DNA of 64,000 nucleotides from Elusimicrobiota bacterium (GCA_019135865.1 JAGVVD010000042.1:1-64000), one strand, 5' to 3'; counted from the first letter of the stretch, positions 15,638 to 23,778 are shown. A program made the numbers and translations. Notes: generated by a model not told the origin, from the sequence alone.

Positions 15638-16603
15638 ATGGGAAACGCGAAATCCATCGCGGCCCTATATTCGGGCTTCCTCCTTGCGCTGACCGGCCTG
15701 GGAGGGATTTTTACCGGAATAGAGCCCCTTCACGCCTTCTCCGCCCCGCTGCTCTGGTGGGCTTACGTCGCGCTTTCAGACAGCCTTATTTTCTCGCTGA
15801 AAGGCGAATCCCTTATCGCTACCCGTACCGACGATTTCATCTGGATGACGTTCTGCTCCTGCGCCGTCTGGCTCGTCTTCGAGGCGGCGAATATCAGGCT
15901 GGGGCTCTGGAAATACTCCGGGCTGCCTTATTCCCGGTCCTACAGGTGGGCCTGGTACTTCCTTTACGGCGCGGCCCTTCTGCCCGCCCTGCATCAGTCC
16001 GCGGCCTTTCTTCTGCCGGGAAAGGCGCGTCCCCAGCGCCCGGACAAGCTCTCCCGCCCCTCCGGCGGGGCTTCCAGGGCGGCGCTGGCGGCGGGAACGG
16101 CTGCGCTCCTGTTATCTTCGGCTTTCCCGTCCCTCCTCTTCCCGCTGGCCGCGCCCGGGCTGCTGATAACGGCCGAATGGCTGACCCTGAGAGCGGGACT
16201 CCCTTCTCTCTGGAGAAGCTGGCTCTCCGGCGAGCGGAAAGGCGCCGCGGCTATCGCCGCCGCCGGACTGTTCTGCGGCATCATGGGAGAGATCTGGAAC
16301 CTGGCGGGCGGGCCTTCGCGGATATACTCGTTCCCTTTCGCCGACGGACCGGACCTGCTGGGAATGCCCCTTGCCGGTTACGCGTTCTTTCCTTTGCTGG
16401 CCCTTGCCGCCTTCCCGCTGCATTCGCTCTCCCTGGCGGCAAGGGGGGAGGGGCGAGACCTGCTCGGGAGCGAGAACGACCGCTCTTTAAATACGCCGTC
16501 CTGGCTCCCGCCCGCCGCATACCCGGCGCTTTTCCTCCTCTACTACGCCGCCTTCAGACTGCTGGACTCCTTTTCCGTGGAAATGTTCCTGGGCTGGCTT
16601 TAA
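15638..16603 (+). CDS. polytopic membrane protein, unknown (lycopene-cyclase-domain-like?)
   Basis: The 321-residue product has about eight hydrophobic helices in two halves joined by a basic cytoplasmic loop (about residues 128-145). Each half carries a Trp-rich motif: FEAANIRLGLWKYSGLPYS in the first and GEIWNLAGGPSRIYSFP followed by GMPLAGYAFFPLLALAAF in the second. This internal symmetry and the P-L-x-x-Y-x-F-F pattern recall lycopene cyclase domain proteins (PLEEYLFF), but the key acidic pair is missing. It lies 14 bases after the paralogue pair and is probably in the same operon. Confidence 0.5.
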   Translation: MGNAKSIAALYSGFLLALTGLGGIFTGIEPLHAFSAPLLWWAYVALSDSLIFSLKGESLIATRTDDFIWMTFCSCAVWLVFEAANIRLGLWKYSGLPYSRSYRWAWYFLYGAALLPALHQSAAFLLPGKARPQRPDKLSRPSGGASRAALAAGTAALLLSSAFPSLLFPLAAPGLLITAEWLTLRAGLPSLWRSWLSGERKGAAAIAAAGLFCGIMGEIWNLAGGPSRIYSFPFADGPDLLGMPLAGYAFFPLLALAAFPLHSLSLAARGEGRDLLGSENDRSLNTPSWLPPAAYPALFLLYYAAFRLLDSFSVEMFLGWL

Positions 16604-16681
16604 GACCGCCGGCCGCTCCGCCTCCAACGCCTCTCACGCTCGCCGGAATACTCCGGGCACTTGTATTACATTTTCTAATAT

Positions 16682-16720
16682 AGGCCTTTGGACCTATTAA
16701 AAACCGGGACCTTTGGCCTT
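16682..16720 (+). promoter_or_regulatory. GGNCC octamer array, region A
   Basis: AGGCCTTTGGACCTA at 16682-16696 and GGGACCTTTGGCCTT at 16706-16720 are two copies of a GGNCC-TTT-GGNCC unit upstream of the secreted protease. The same type of array occurs at 36867-36918 and 56028-56097. 16604-16681 shows nothing else beyond an AT-rich TTCTAATATA. Confidence 0.5.
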
Positions 16721-16733
16721 TGATTATAATCAA
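16720..16733 (+). promoter_or_regulatory. palindrome TTGATTATAATCAA with -10-like TATAAT
   Basis: A perfect 14-bp palindrome directly after the octamer array contains TATAAT at 16725-16730. It ends 43 bases before the protease start codon. No -35 match is seen at 16-18 bases, so activation by a bound protein is possible. Confidence 0.4.
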
Positions 16734-16776
16734 GGGGAGGGGTACAAAGTATATGCAACACGATCACGGAGGCTTA

Positions 16777-17787
16777 ATGAACAACATCGCGCTGACAACA
16801 CTGTTCCTCGCCGTATCCGTTCTTCCCTCTCCGCTGAAAGCCGAAAACAAGGTCATCTACGGTAATGATGACCGCCTCGAATATTTCCAGGCGCCGGCCG
16901 ACCAGAGAAGGCTGGCCGACTCGGTCGTCTCCCTGTGGCAGACCTGGGACCTGAAGAAGGAAGGCGACAATTACTCCCTGCGCACCGCCAGGTTCGCCGA
17001 CGCCGTGGGCGTCTGCGCCTCCGAACCCTTCTCCCAGCAGCCCCTGGGCGCTTTCTGCTCGGGCACGCTGGTGGGGGAGGACCTGATAATGACCGCCGGC
17101 CACTGTGTGAGGACGCAGGAGGACTGCGATAACACCATGTTCGTTTTCGGCTTCAGGAACGACGGGTCCGGTACCGCCCCGTCCGTCGTGCCGGCCTCCC
17201 AGGTCTATTCCTGCAGGAGCATAGAGAAATGGGCGCTGCAGATGGGGGGACCGGCTCCCGAGGAACCCGGCGCGGCCGGGCTCGGGGCGGACTACGCGCT
17301 GCTGCGCATAGACCGCGCGGCGGAAGGCAGGCAACCCCTGGCCGTCAACCGGGGGGCCTCTCCCGCCAAGGGGACCCCGCTCTTCGTGATAGGCCACCCG
17401 GTGGGGCTGCCCCTGAAGGTGGCGGGAGGCGCCGCGGTGCGCGATCCCGGCCAGCCCGGCTACTTCGTGGCCAACCTCGACACTTACGGCGGCAATTCCG
17501 GCTCCCCGGTCTTCAACCTCGGGACGAACCTCATCGAAGGGATCCTGGTGCGCGGCGAGACCGATTTCGTCTACGAGGGCGATTGCCGCGTCTCTTACCG
17601 CGTGGAGGACGAAGGCGGCCGCGGCGAGGACGTGACCAAGATCTCGGAGCTCGCCGCGTTCATCCCCGTTTCCAAGGGAGAGACCGCCTACCTCGGCCTG
17701 ACGGCCTCCCTGCCGGCCGCGCGCGAACCGGACCTGGCAGGGCTCGAGTCCGTAAGGACGGCTTTCTCCCGCGGCTTCCCGCAGTGA
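16777..17787 (+). CDS. secreted trypsin-like serine protease
   Basis: The 336-residue protein starts with a signal peptide (ALTTLFLAVSVLPSPLKAEN) and has the S1-type chymotrypsin fold. The triad is visible: His in MTAGHCV, Asp in GADYALLRID and Ser in YGGNSGSPVFN. Several cysteines (CASEPF, CSGTL, GHCV, EDCD, YSCRS, GDCRVSY) suggest disulphides in the periplasm or outside the cell. ATG 16777 follows CGGAGG; an upstream in-frame start lacks a ribosome site. The V8-like GNSGSP motif fits bacterial glutamyl or general endopeptidases. Preceded by an octamer array, followed by a strong terminator. Confidence 0.85.
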   Translation: MNNIALTTLFLAVSVLPSPLKAENKVIYGNDDRLEYFQAPADQRRLADSVVSLWQTWDLKKEGDNYSLRTARFADAVGVCASEPFSQQPLGAFCSGTLVGEDLIMTAGHCVRTQEDCDNTMFVFGFRNDGSGTAPSVVPASQVYSCRSIEKWALQMGGPAPEEPGAAGLGADYALLRIDRAAEGRQPLAVNRGASPAKGTPLFVIGHPVGLPLKVAGGAAVRDPGQPGYFVANLDTYGGNSGSPVFNLGTNLIEGILVRGETDFVYEGDCRVSYRVEDEGGRGEDVTKISELAAFIPVSKGETAYLGLTASLPAAREPDLAGLESVRTAFSRGFPQ

Positions 17788-17801
17788 ACAGGTGCCCCCG
17801 G

Positions 17802-17840
17802 ACAGCCCTCCCTTAAAAAAAGGGGGGCTGTTCTTATTTT
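17802..17840 (+). terminator. intrinsic terminator after the serine protease
   Basis: ACAGCCCTCCC and GGGGGGCTGT form a long stem around an A-rich loop, followed by TCTTATTTT. Confidence 0.85.
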
Positions 17841-17844
17841 ACAC

Positions 17845-17873
17845 TTGAAAAAAACGCCGCAGCCGTATACAAT
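17845..17873 (+). promoter_or_regulatory. promoter for a leaderless ankyrin lipoprotein mRNA
   Basis: TTGAAA (17845-17850), a 17-base spacer and TACAAT (17868-17873) form a good sigma-70-type promoter. Only six bases (TGACGG) separate the -10 from ATG 17880, so transcription should start at or next to the start codon, and no ribosome site exists. Confidence 0.75.
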
Positions 17874-17879
17874 TGACGG

Positions 17880-18551
17880 ATGACGTCATCCGGGCCGGTC
17901 GGGGGTCCCCCGGCGCTTTACGCCAGAACGGCGGCGATAGCGGCCGCGCTGTTCCTGGCCGCCTGTTCGCTCCCCGACGGCCAGCAGTCGCTGCTCGAAG
18001 CGGTACGGCGCGGCGACCGTGAGGAAGTGCTGCGCATGCTCGACGCCGGCGTGCCCGTGAACCCCGAAAAACCCAGGGCCTTCACCCCCTTGATGATGGC
18101 CGTGATGCGCGATAACGCCGGGATAGCCGCTCTTCTGCTGGACAGGGGCGCGGACATAAGGGCCAGGGAAGCCAGGGCCCAGACGCCGCTCCATCTCGCG
18201 GCCCGCTGGAACAAACCCGCCGCGCTGAAGCTGCTGCTGGCCCGCGGCGCGCCGGTCGAGGACAGGGACAGGATAACCTGGACGCCCCTCATGTGGGCCG
18301 CGCTGCGCGGTCATACGGAGGTCTGCGAAGCGCTGGTGAAGGCCGGTGCCGACGTGAACGCGAGGGATTATGACAACAATACCCCTCTCATCCTGGCGGC
18401 CTGGCGGGGAAAAACGGGAACGGCCCTGAAACTGGTCTCGCTCGGCGCCGGGACGCAGGCCCGCAACAAGGACGGGCTCACCGCCGCGGGAGTGGCCCGC
18501 AGGAACGAGTTTCACGCCACGGCGGCCGCATTATCCGATGAACCCCGGTGA
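17880..18551 (+). CDS. ankyrin-repeat lipoprotein
   Basis: The 223-residue protein has a lipoprotein signal with lipobox LAAC near residue 30, then about five ankyrin repeats, for example FTPLMMAVMRDNAGIAALLL, TPLHLAARWNKPAALKLLLA, WTPLMWAALRGHTEVCEALV and TPLILAAWRGKTGTALKLV. Such repeats bind other proteins; here the location should be the outer or inner membrane facing the periplasm. The promoter abuts the start codon, so the mRNA is probably leaderless. Its end overlaps or abuts the DUF3750 gene, suggesting co-expression. Binding partner unknown. Confidence 0.82.
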   Translation: MTSSGPVGGPPALYARTAAIAAALFLAACSLPDGQQSLLEAVRRGDREEVLRMLDAGVPVNPEKPRAFTPLMMAVMRDNAGIAALLLDRGADIRAREARAQTPLHLAARWNKPAALKLLLARGAPVEDRDRITWTPLMWAALRGHTEVCEALVKAGADVNARDYDNNTPLILAAWRGKTGTALKLVSLGAGTQARNKDGLTAAGVARRNEFHATAAALSDEPR

Positions 18552-18555
18552 ACGC

Positions 18556-19314
18556 ATGGGAAAAAGGCTGCTTTCGCTTATAGCGGCCGGCGCGGCGGCC
18601 ATAATTCTGGCGGCGGTCATGCAGGCCCGCCCCTGGTCGAATACCGACTGGCGCACGGCCGACAGGGGCAGCGCGGGCATCTCGCCGCTGCCGGCGGAGC
18701 ACCCGGAAGCCGTCGTGCAGGGATTCGCGGCGAGGGCCGTGCGCTGGCGCGGGGTCTTCGCGGTGCACTGCTGGATCTCGGTCAAGGAGAAGGACGCGCC
18801 CGACTACCGGCTCTACCATCTCGTGGGCTGGCGCCTCCGCCGCTCCACCAGCGCCGTGGTCATAGAGACCGGCGTTCCGGACGGGAAATGGTACGGCAGG
18901 AGCCCGAAACTCCTTTTCGACGTACGGGGAGAGCGGGCGGAAAGCCTCATCCCGAAGATCGACGAAGCGGCGCGCACCTATCCTTACGCCTCCGTTTACA
19001 GGGCCTGGCCCGGCCCCAACAGCAACACCTTCGTCTCGCACATACTCCGCAATGTCCCCGAAATAGGAGTGGAACTGCCCGCGAACGCCGTGGGCAGGGA
19101 CTGGCTGGGCGGGGCCCGGCTGGTCTCGGTCTCCGAAAGCGGCACCGGTGTGCAGCTGTCCATCTACGGCCTGGCCGGCGTCACGGCCGGGCTGTCGGAC
19201 GGCATAGAGGCGAACGTGCTGGGTCTGAACTTCGGCATCGATCTCCTCCGCCCGGCCATAAAGCTGCCGCTGCTCGGGCGGGTCGGAATGCGCGACAAGG
19301 CTTTAAAACGGTAA
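18556..19314 (+). CDS. DUF3750 family protein
   Basis: The protein of about 252 residues has one N-terminal membrane helix (LLSLIAAGAAAIILAAVM) and the DUF3750 core (PF12570): VHCWISVKEKDAPDYRLYHLVGW, PDGKWYGRSPKLL, YPYASVYRAWPGPNSNTFVSHI and ELPANAVGRDW. The PGPNSNTF segment and conserved His/Asn residues hint at an enzyme-like pocket, but no activity is known to me. ATG 18538 is an alternative start inside the ankyrin gene. It is placed between the ankyrin lipoprotein and the permease with spacing that suggests one transcript. Confidence 0.8.
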   Translation: MGKRLLSLIAAGAAAIILAAVMQARPWSNTDWRTADRGSAGISPLPAEHPEAVVQGFAARAVRWRGVFAVHCWISVKEKDAPDYRLYHLVGWRLRRSTSAVVIETGVPDGKWYGRSPKLLFDVRGERAESLIPKIDEAARTYPYASVYRAWPGPNSNTFVSHILRNVPEIGVELPANAVGRDWLGGARLVSVSESGTGVQLSIYGLAGVTAGLSDGIEANVLGLNFGIDLLRPAIKLPLLGRVGMRDKALKR

Positions 19315-19327
19315 ACGCGGCGCTCAT

Positions 19328-20248
19328 ATGCTCATGGCGTTCCTTCGCGACTTCGTCCTCGAGTTCGTCCGCCTGACCTGGGACGTGCTCCCCTGGTTCC
19401 TGGGCGGGGCGGCCTTCGGCGCGGCGCTCGACGTCTGGCTGAAACCTGAATTCGCCCTCAGGCATCTGCGCGGCGGCTGGCTCTCTATGGTCAAGGCTTC
19501 CGTGCTCGGCATGATAATGCCCGGCTGCGCCTGCGCCACGATGCCGATGGCCGAAGGGCTGCGGCGCAAGGGCGCCGGCCTTGGCACGGTTACGAGCTTC
19601 CTTCTGGCCTCTCCACTGGCGAGTCCCCAGACGCTGATACTTACCTGGGCCATGCTCGGCTGGCGATTCACCGCGGCCAGGGTCCTGGCGTGCCTTATCG
19701 GCGGCGTGGCCATCGGGTCGCTCTTCCTGCGCCTGGAGAACGCGTCCTGGTTGACCGTCCCGGCCCGGCTCCCGGAAGAGGGACGGGGAGAATGCCGCTC
19801 CGGCTGCGCCTGCTCCTCCGGGGAGGAGGGGACGGGGAAAAAAAAGAAGTTCTGGCCCGTCTTCCTGGACATACTAAAGGAACTGGGTAAATATTTCGCC
19901 ATAGGCATGGCCATAGCCAGCGCGCTCGTCGTCGCCATCCCGCAGGACTTCATAGCCGCCCGCCTGGGCTCTTCCGGGCCCCTGGCCTACCTGGCGGCCG
20001 CGCTGGCCGGCGTCCCGCTCTACGTCTGCGAGGGGGAGGAGATACCGCTCACGCTCTCCTTCCTGAAGCTGGGCCTCGGCCCGGGCCCGGCCTTCACCTT
20101 CCTGCTGGGCTCGGTAGGGACGTGCATACCTACGATGATAATGTCGCAGAAACTGATAGGGCGCCGGGGGCTCGCGGTCTACGCCGCTTTCTGGGTGGTC
20201 TTCGCGCTGGCGGCGGGACTGCTGTTCGGTCTTTCTTCCGGCCTGTAA
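19328..20248 (+). CDS. ArsP/DUF318-type permease with Cys-rich cytoplasmic loop
   Basis: The 306-residue protein has about eight membrane helices and the PF03773 permease signature, MPGCACATMPMAEGLRRKGAG, with conserved cysteines in the membrane, plus SFLLASPLASPQTLIL. Relatives export trivalent organoarsenicals, copper or zinc. The middle loop holds ECRSGCACSSGEEG, a likely metal or metalloid binding patch, before a Lys stretch. The last half repeats the first with GVPLYVCEGEEIPLTLSF in place of the Cys motif. It ends the ankyrin-DUF3750-permease run and is followed by a strong terminator. The substrate is inferred only from the family. Confidence 0.75.
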   Translation: MLMAFLRDFVLEFVRLTWDVLPWFLGGAAFGAALDVWLKPEFALRHLRGGWLSMVKASVLGMIMPGCACATMPMAEGLRRKGAGLGTVTSFLLASPLASPQTLILTWAMLGWRFTAARVLACLIGGVAIGSLFLRLENASWLTVPARLPEEGRGECRSGCACSSGEEGTGKKKKFWPVFLDILKELGKYFAIGMAIASALVVAIPQDFIAARLGSSGPLAYLAAALAGVPLYVCEGEEIPLTLSFLKLGLGPGPAFTFLLGSVGTCIPTMIMSQKLIGRRGLAVYAAFWVVFALAAGLLFGLSSGL

Positions 20249-20265
20249 CGGGCTCCGTGCGGCAC

Positions 20266-20297
20266 GAAAAAGCCCCGCCGCGGCGGGGCTTTTCTTT
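20266..20297 (+). terminator. bidirectional intrinsic terminator between convergent genes
   Basis: AAAAAGCCCCGCCGC and GGCGGGGCTTTTCTTT form a stem with A- and T-tracts on the two sides, serving the permease gene and the convergent secreted-protein gene. Confidence 0.9.
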
Positions 20298-20315
20298 CCA
20301 GGGGAGCGGACGGGA

Positions 20316-21254
20316 TCAATCGTCGGTGGTGCGGCCGTCGAAAAAGAGCTTGTCCAGTACGGTCTCCTGCGCCGCGGCCGGGCCCGGCGAGGGGAGGATC
20401 CCGGTCCAGCGGCCGGGCATCAGCATCGTGCCGGTGTTGAGATACTCCTGCTTCTGCGAATAGATGACATTGCAGTCGCGCTTGTACGGCATCTCCGGGC
20501 AGCCGAACTTGCTGAAGACGGCGTAGCGGTAATCGAAACCGCCGGCGCCCGCCTCGCGCCCGCCCTGCGAGGAGAAATACTTGAAACCGACCACCGAGTC
20601 GTCGTACTCCGGCCGCGCGCGGCCCTGTATGTCGATATAGTTGATGAAGACCACCGCGTGGCCGGTCCTGGTGGTGCGGTTGATATTGACGAAGTCTCCG
20701 GGCCGCAGCCGCTCGAAGAGCCTGCGCTCGCCCATGCCGAAGTTTATCAGCGCGTCCGCCGTGCCGTAGGCCTTGAAATCATGGTTGACCCAGATATGGC
20801 CTTTAAGGTCGGTTATGGCGAGCCCCTCGTAGCTGCGCTGGGGGAGATAGGTGAACACGGAATAGTCTCCGGTCTCGGCGGCGTAGATATCGTAGGCCGT
20901 CAGCAGCACCTCCATCATGGCGGCCACGCACATGGTCAGCGGGGGCCGGCGCGCTTTTATCACGCCGTAGGTGTGGTAGGGGATGTCGTGGGTCAGTATC
21001 GAATTGATGTCGTAGCCCAGCAGGCCGTACTCGGCGTAAAGGCGGTCGACGGCCTTGAGGATATAGCGGTTGAAATAGCCGTCGTCGGCGGCTTCCGGGA
21101 CCCTGAGAGGCGAGAGGAAATGCGCCGGGGCGGGCAAGGCCGTCCCGACGGCCGCCACGTCGGCGGCCGAAAGGCGGTCGAGCGCGAATTCCGAGGCGGA
21201 GGAAGGGGACGGGGCAAAGAAAGCGAGCGCGAGGAAAAGCGATGTTCTTGCCAT
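20316..21254 (-). CDS. secreted protein, possible papain/NlpC-like cysteine hydrolase
   Basis: The product has 312 residues from ATG 21254 (an in-frame TTG at 21272 is less likely). A signal peptide (SLFLALAFFAPSPSSAS) precedes EFALDRLSAADVAAVGTALP, a segment closely matching the start of the mature protein at 36978. Further on are MCVAAMMEVLLTAYDIY, with one Cys at a helix start, and LRPGDFVNINRTTRTGHAVVFINYID, a GDF...GHAVVF pattern typical of NlpC/P60 or CHAP amidases. Two later cysteines (GCPEM, RDCNV) may form a disulphide. A cell-wall hydrolase role is a guess. It stands alone on this strand. Confidence 0.55.
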   Translation of the reverse strand: MARTSLFLALAFFAPSPSSASEFALDRLSAADVAAVGTALPAPAHFLSPLRVPEAADDGYFNRYILKAVDRLYAEYGLLGYDINSILTHDIPYHTYGVIKARRPPLTMCVAAMMEVLLTAYDIYAAETGDYSVFTYLPQRSYEGLAITDLKGHIWVNHDFKAYGTADALINFGMGERRLFERLRPGDFVNINRTTRTGHAVVFINYIDIQGRARPEYDDSVVGFKYFSSQGGREAGAGGFDYRYAVFSKFGCPEMPYKRDCNVIYSQKQEYLNTGTMLMPGRWTGILPSPGPAAAQETVLDKLFFDGRTTDD

Positions 21255-21321
21255 ACGATTGATATTAGTCAATCATGAAGCCCGAGTCAACCCTTTTGAA
21301 AAAATAGTATCCTGTCGGGGT

Positions 21322-22041
21322 ATGGACGCGCTCAAAATATCCGGGCTTGTGAAGAAATATGGGGATTTCGAGGCCGTGGCCGGCCTGGACTTCTCCGTCC
21401 GCGAGGGGGAGATCTTCGCCCTCGTCGGGCCCAACGGCGTCGGGAAATCCACCACGCTCAAGATGATCTCGACCATCCTGACCCCGACCGCCGGGGCCAT
21501 ATCGGTGTTCGGCCTCGACACCGTGCGGGACGCCCACGCCGTGCGCGGGATGATAAGCTACCTCCCCGAGGAGGCCGGGGCCTACAAGAACCTCTCCGGC
21601 CACGAGTACCTCGATTTCATGGCCATGGTCTTCCTGCGCGACTCGCGCAAGGCCGCCGAGGCGGCGGCTTACGGCGCGCGGCTCTCGGGCCTCGGCCCCC
21701 GGCTCGGAGATAAAATAAAGACCTACAGCAAAGGCATGGCGCGCAAGCTGCTGCTGGCCCGCGCGGTCATGATACGCCCGCGGCTGGCCATACTGGACGA
21801 ACCCACCAGCGGCCTGGACATAGTCAACGGCTACGAGATCCGCAAGACGATAAAAGAACTGGCCGCCGGCGGAATGACGTTCCTCATTTCCAGCCACAAT
21901 ATGACCGAGATAGAGTTCCTCTCCGGCCGCATCGGGGTGATAAACAAGGGGAGACTGCTGGCCTGCGCCGCCCCGGCGGCGCTCAAAGCCCAGTTCTCGA
22001 CGGAAGACCTCGAAGAGGTCTTCGTGAGGCTGACGCAATGA
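21322..22041 (+). CDS. ABC transporter ATP-binding protein, NatA/CcmA-type
   Basis: The 239-residue ATPase of an ABC-2 type exporter has Walker A GPNGVGKST, Q-loop near PEEAGAYKNL, signature YSKGMARKL, Walker B LAILDEPTSGLD and the SSHNM switch His. ATG 21322 is used because the upstream 63 bases lack homology. The stop overlaps the permease start (ATGA), so the two form one complex in the cytoplasmic membrane. Relatives export sodium, drugs or lipids; the substrate is not evident. A possible -10 (TAGTAT) lies just upstream. Confidence 0.88.
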   Translation: MDALKISGLVKKYGDFEAVAGLDFSVREGEIFALVGPNGVGKSTTLKMISTILTPTAGAISVFGLDTVRDAHAVRGMISYLPEEAGAYKNLSGHEYLDFMAMVFLRDSRKAAEAAAYGARLSGLGPRLGDKIKTYSKGMARKLLLARAVMIRPRLAILDEPTSGLDIVNGYEIRKTIKELAAGGMTFLISSHNMTEIEFLSGRIGVINKGRLLACAAPAALKAQFSTEDLEEVFVRLTQ

Positions 22042-23348
22042 ACATCTTCGCCGTCCTGCTCAGAAAGGAGATCAAGGAACTGCTGACCCGGCAGCTGGTC
22101 ATCTCCATAGCGGCGATGATCTTCGTTTTCTACGTCATCGGCAAGTCCGTCGGCAGCCACAGCAGGGCCTCGGGCGCGTCCAACTCGATAGTGGTGATGG
22201 ACCTGGACCGTTCGGAGCTCTCGGCCCGCCTGCTCAAGGCCATGGGCGGGGGCAAGACCCCGATAAAGCCCTCGGCCTTCACCGACATAGCGCCCGCCAT
22301 GGCCGCGCCGGAGCATGCCGCCGAGAACTCCTTCCTGGTCATACCGGTCGGCCTGGCCCGGTCGGTGGAGGAAGGCCGTCCGTCGCGGCTCGAGTTCTAT
22401 TCCCGCTTCCGCAAGGACGCCTCGGGCATGGGCCCGGCCATGGCCGCCTCGCGCATACGCAAGGTCTCGGCGCTAGCGGCCGCCGAGGCCAGCGCCTACG
22501 CCCTGGAGCGCAAGGCCCCCGGCCTGCCGCCCGCCTTCCTGCGCGATCCGGCCCCGGCCGAGGAATACGTGGTCATAGACGGCAGGACCGAGAAAGTGCC
22601 GCTGGGCCAGGTCGTCGGCTTCATACAGTCGCAGTCCTATTTCTTCCCGATAGCCGTGTTCTTCATCGTCATACTCTCCGCGCAGATGATCATGACGGCC
22701 GTCGCCACGGAGAAAGAGAACAAGACCCTGGAGACCCTGCTCAGTTCCCCGGTGGACCGAAGGCTCCTGGTCCTTTCCAAACTGACGGCCTCGTCGATAA
22801 TAGCCGCCGCGCTCTCGGTGGCCTATATGCTGGGCATGCGTTCTTTCATGGGCGGGATAACCGGCGCGGCCGAAAGCGCCTCCGCGTCCGCGGCGGCGGC
22901 CGGACCGGCCCTGGCCAAGCTGGGCCTGGTCATAACCACGCAGGGTTACCTGGTGATAGGGCTGTCGGTGCTCTTCTGCATACTCTGCGCGCTGTCGATG
23001 GCCTTCATCCTCGGCATACTGTCGGAGGACGTGAAAAGCATACAGGCGATGCTGATGCCGCTGATGATGCCGCTGATGATCTCGTACCTGATGCCGATCT
23101 TCATCGACCTCAGCACCGCCGGGTGGGGGATAAAGGCGCTGCTCTACGCCATACCGTTCACGCACGCTTTCATGGCGCCGCAGAACGTGATGATGGGCAA
23201 TTTCGCGCGGGCGGGGTGGGGGATAGCCTACCAGGCGGCGGTCTTCGCCGTGTTCGTGACGCTGGCGGCGCGGCTGTTCTCCGGCGACGCGCTGCTGACG
23301 CTGCGCCTGAGGCTGCCGGGAGCCCGGAAGAAGGCGGCGGCTCAGTAA
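22038..23348 (+). CDS. ABC-2 type exporter permease, NatB-like
   Basis: The 436-residue protein has the NatB layout: one N-terminal membrane helix (around residues 18-35), a large extracytoplasmic domain to about residue 190, then five or six helices with SAQMIMTAVATEKENKTLETLLSSPVDRRLLVLSKL, the conserved cytoplasmic coupling segment of ABC-2 permeases. It pairs with the ATPase immediately upstream. A PLMMPLMISYLMPIF stretch marks a late helix. Its last 7 bases overlap the 3' end of the convergent cupin gene. Substrate unknown. Confidence 0.85.
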   Translation: MNIFAVLLRKEIKELLTRQLVISIAAMIFVFYVIGKSVGSHSRASGASNSIVVMDLDRSELSARLLKAMGGGKTPIKPSAFTDIAPAMAAPEHAAENSFLVIPVGLARSVEEGRPSRLEFYSRFRKDASGMGPAMAASRIRKVSALAAAEASAYALERKAPGLPPAFLRDPAPAEEYVVIDGRTEKVPLGQVVGFIQSQSYFFPIAVFFIVILSAQMIMTAVATEKENKTLETLLSSPVDRRLLVLSKLTASSIIAAALSVAYMLGMRSFMGGITGAAESASASAAAAGPALAKLGLVITTQGYLVIGLSVLFCILCALSMAFILGILSEDVKSIQAMLMPLMMPLMISYLMPIFIDLSTAGWGIKALLYAIPFTHAFMAPQNVMMGNFARAGWGIAYQAAVFAVFVTLAARLFSGDALLTLRLRLPGARKKAAAQ

Positions 23349-23728
23349 GGCTTTTCGGTCTCGCCTTCGCGGTGGACCGTCTCGAAAGAGAAGGCCGGCA
23401 GGCAGATGGCGATGTATTCCGCGCCCTCCGGCTCCGGCGTCGAGTAACGGACCCGCTCTTCCGGCTGCATGATTATCGCCTGGCCGCCGCGCACGTCGAA
23501 AGTCCCGTCCTTCGTCTCCACGCGCAGCAGTCCTTTGAGCACCAGCGTATATTCGGTGAAGAGCGGGTGCTGCTCCGGCTCCTCCCAGCCGCCGGGGCTG
23601 ACCATGCGGGCCACGCTTATCGTGCTGGTGCCCGAATTGGCGCGGCCGATGAATTCCTCTATGACCTTGGGCTTGTTGCCGGCGGCTTTGACCAGCTTGG
23701 GTTTTTCGATGAACTGGGGCATGGGCAC
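23342..23728 (-). CDS. cupin-domain protein
   Basis: The 128-residue single-domain cupin has motif 1 around EQHPLFTEYTLVLKGLLRVE (His and Glu as metal ligands) and motif 2 around GGQAIIMQPEERVRYSTPE, where the usual His is Arg/Tyr, so metal binding may be altered. Such small cupins are often sugar isomerase-like or regulatory ligand-binding proteins. It is convergent with the NatB-like gene and divergent from the TSCPD gene. No specific pathway is indicated by context. Confidence 0.78.
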   Translation of the reverse strand: MPMPQFIEKPKLVKAAGNKPKVIEEFIGRANSGTSTISVARMVSPGGWEEPEQHPLFTEYTLVLKGLLRVETKDGTFDVRGGQAIIMQPEERVRYSTPEPEGAEYIAICLPAFSFETVHREGETEKPY

Positions 23729-23778
23729 CTCCGAAAAATCGTATACTTGGATTTTATAATATCGCGGCGGGAGGAAGT

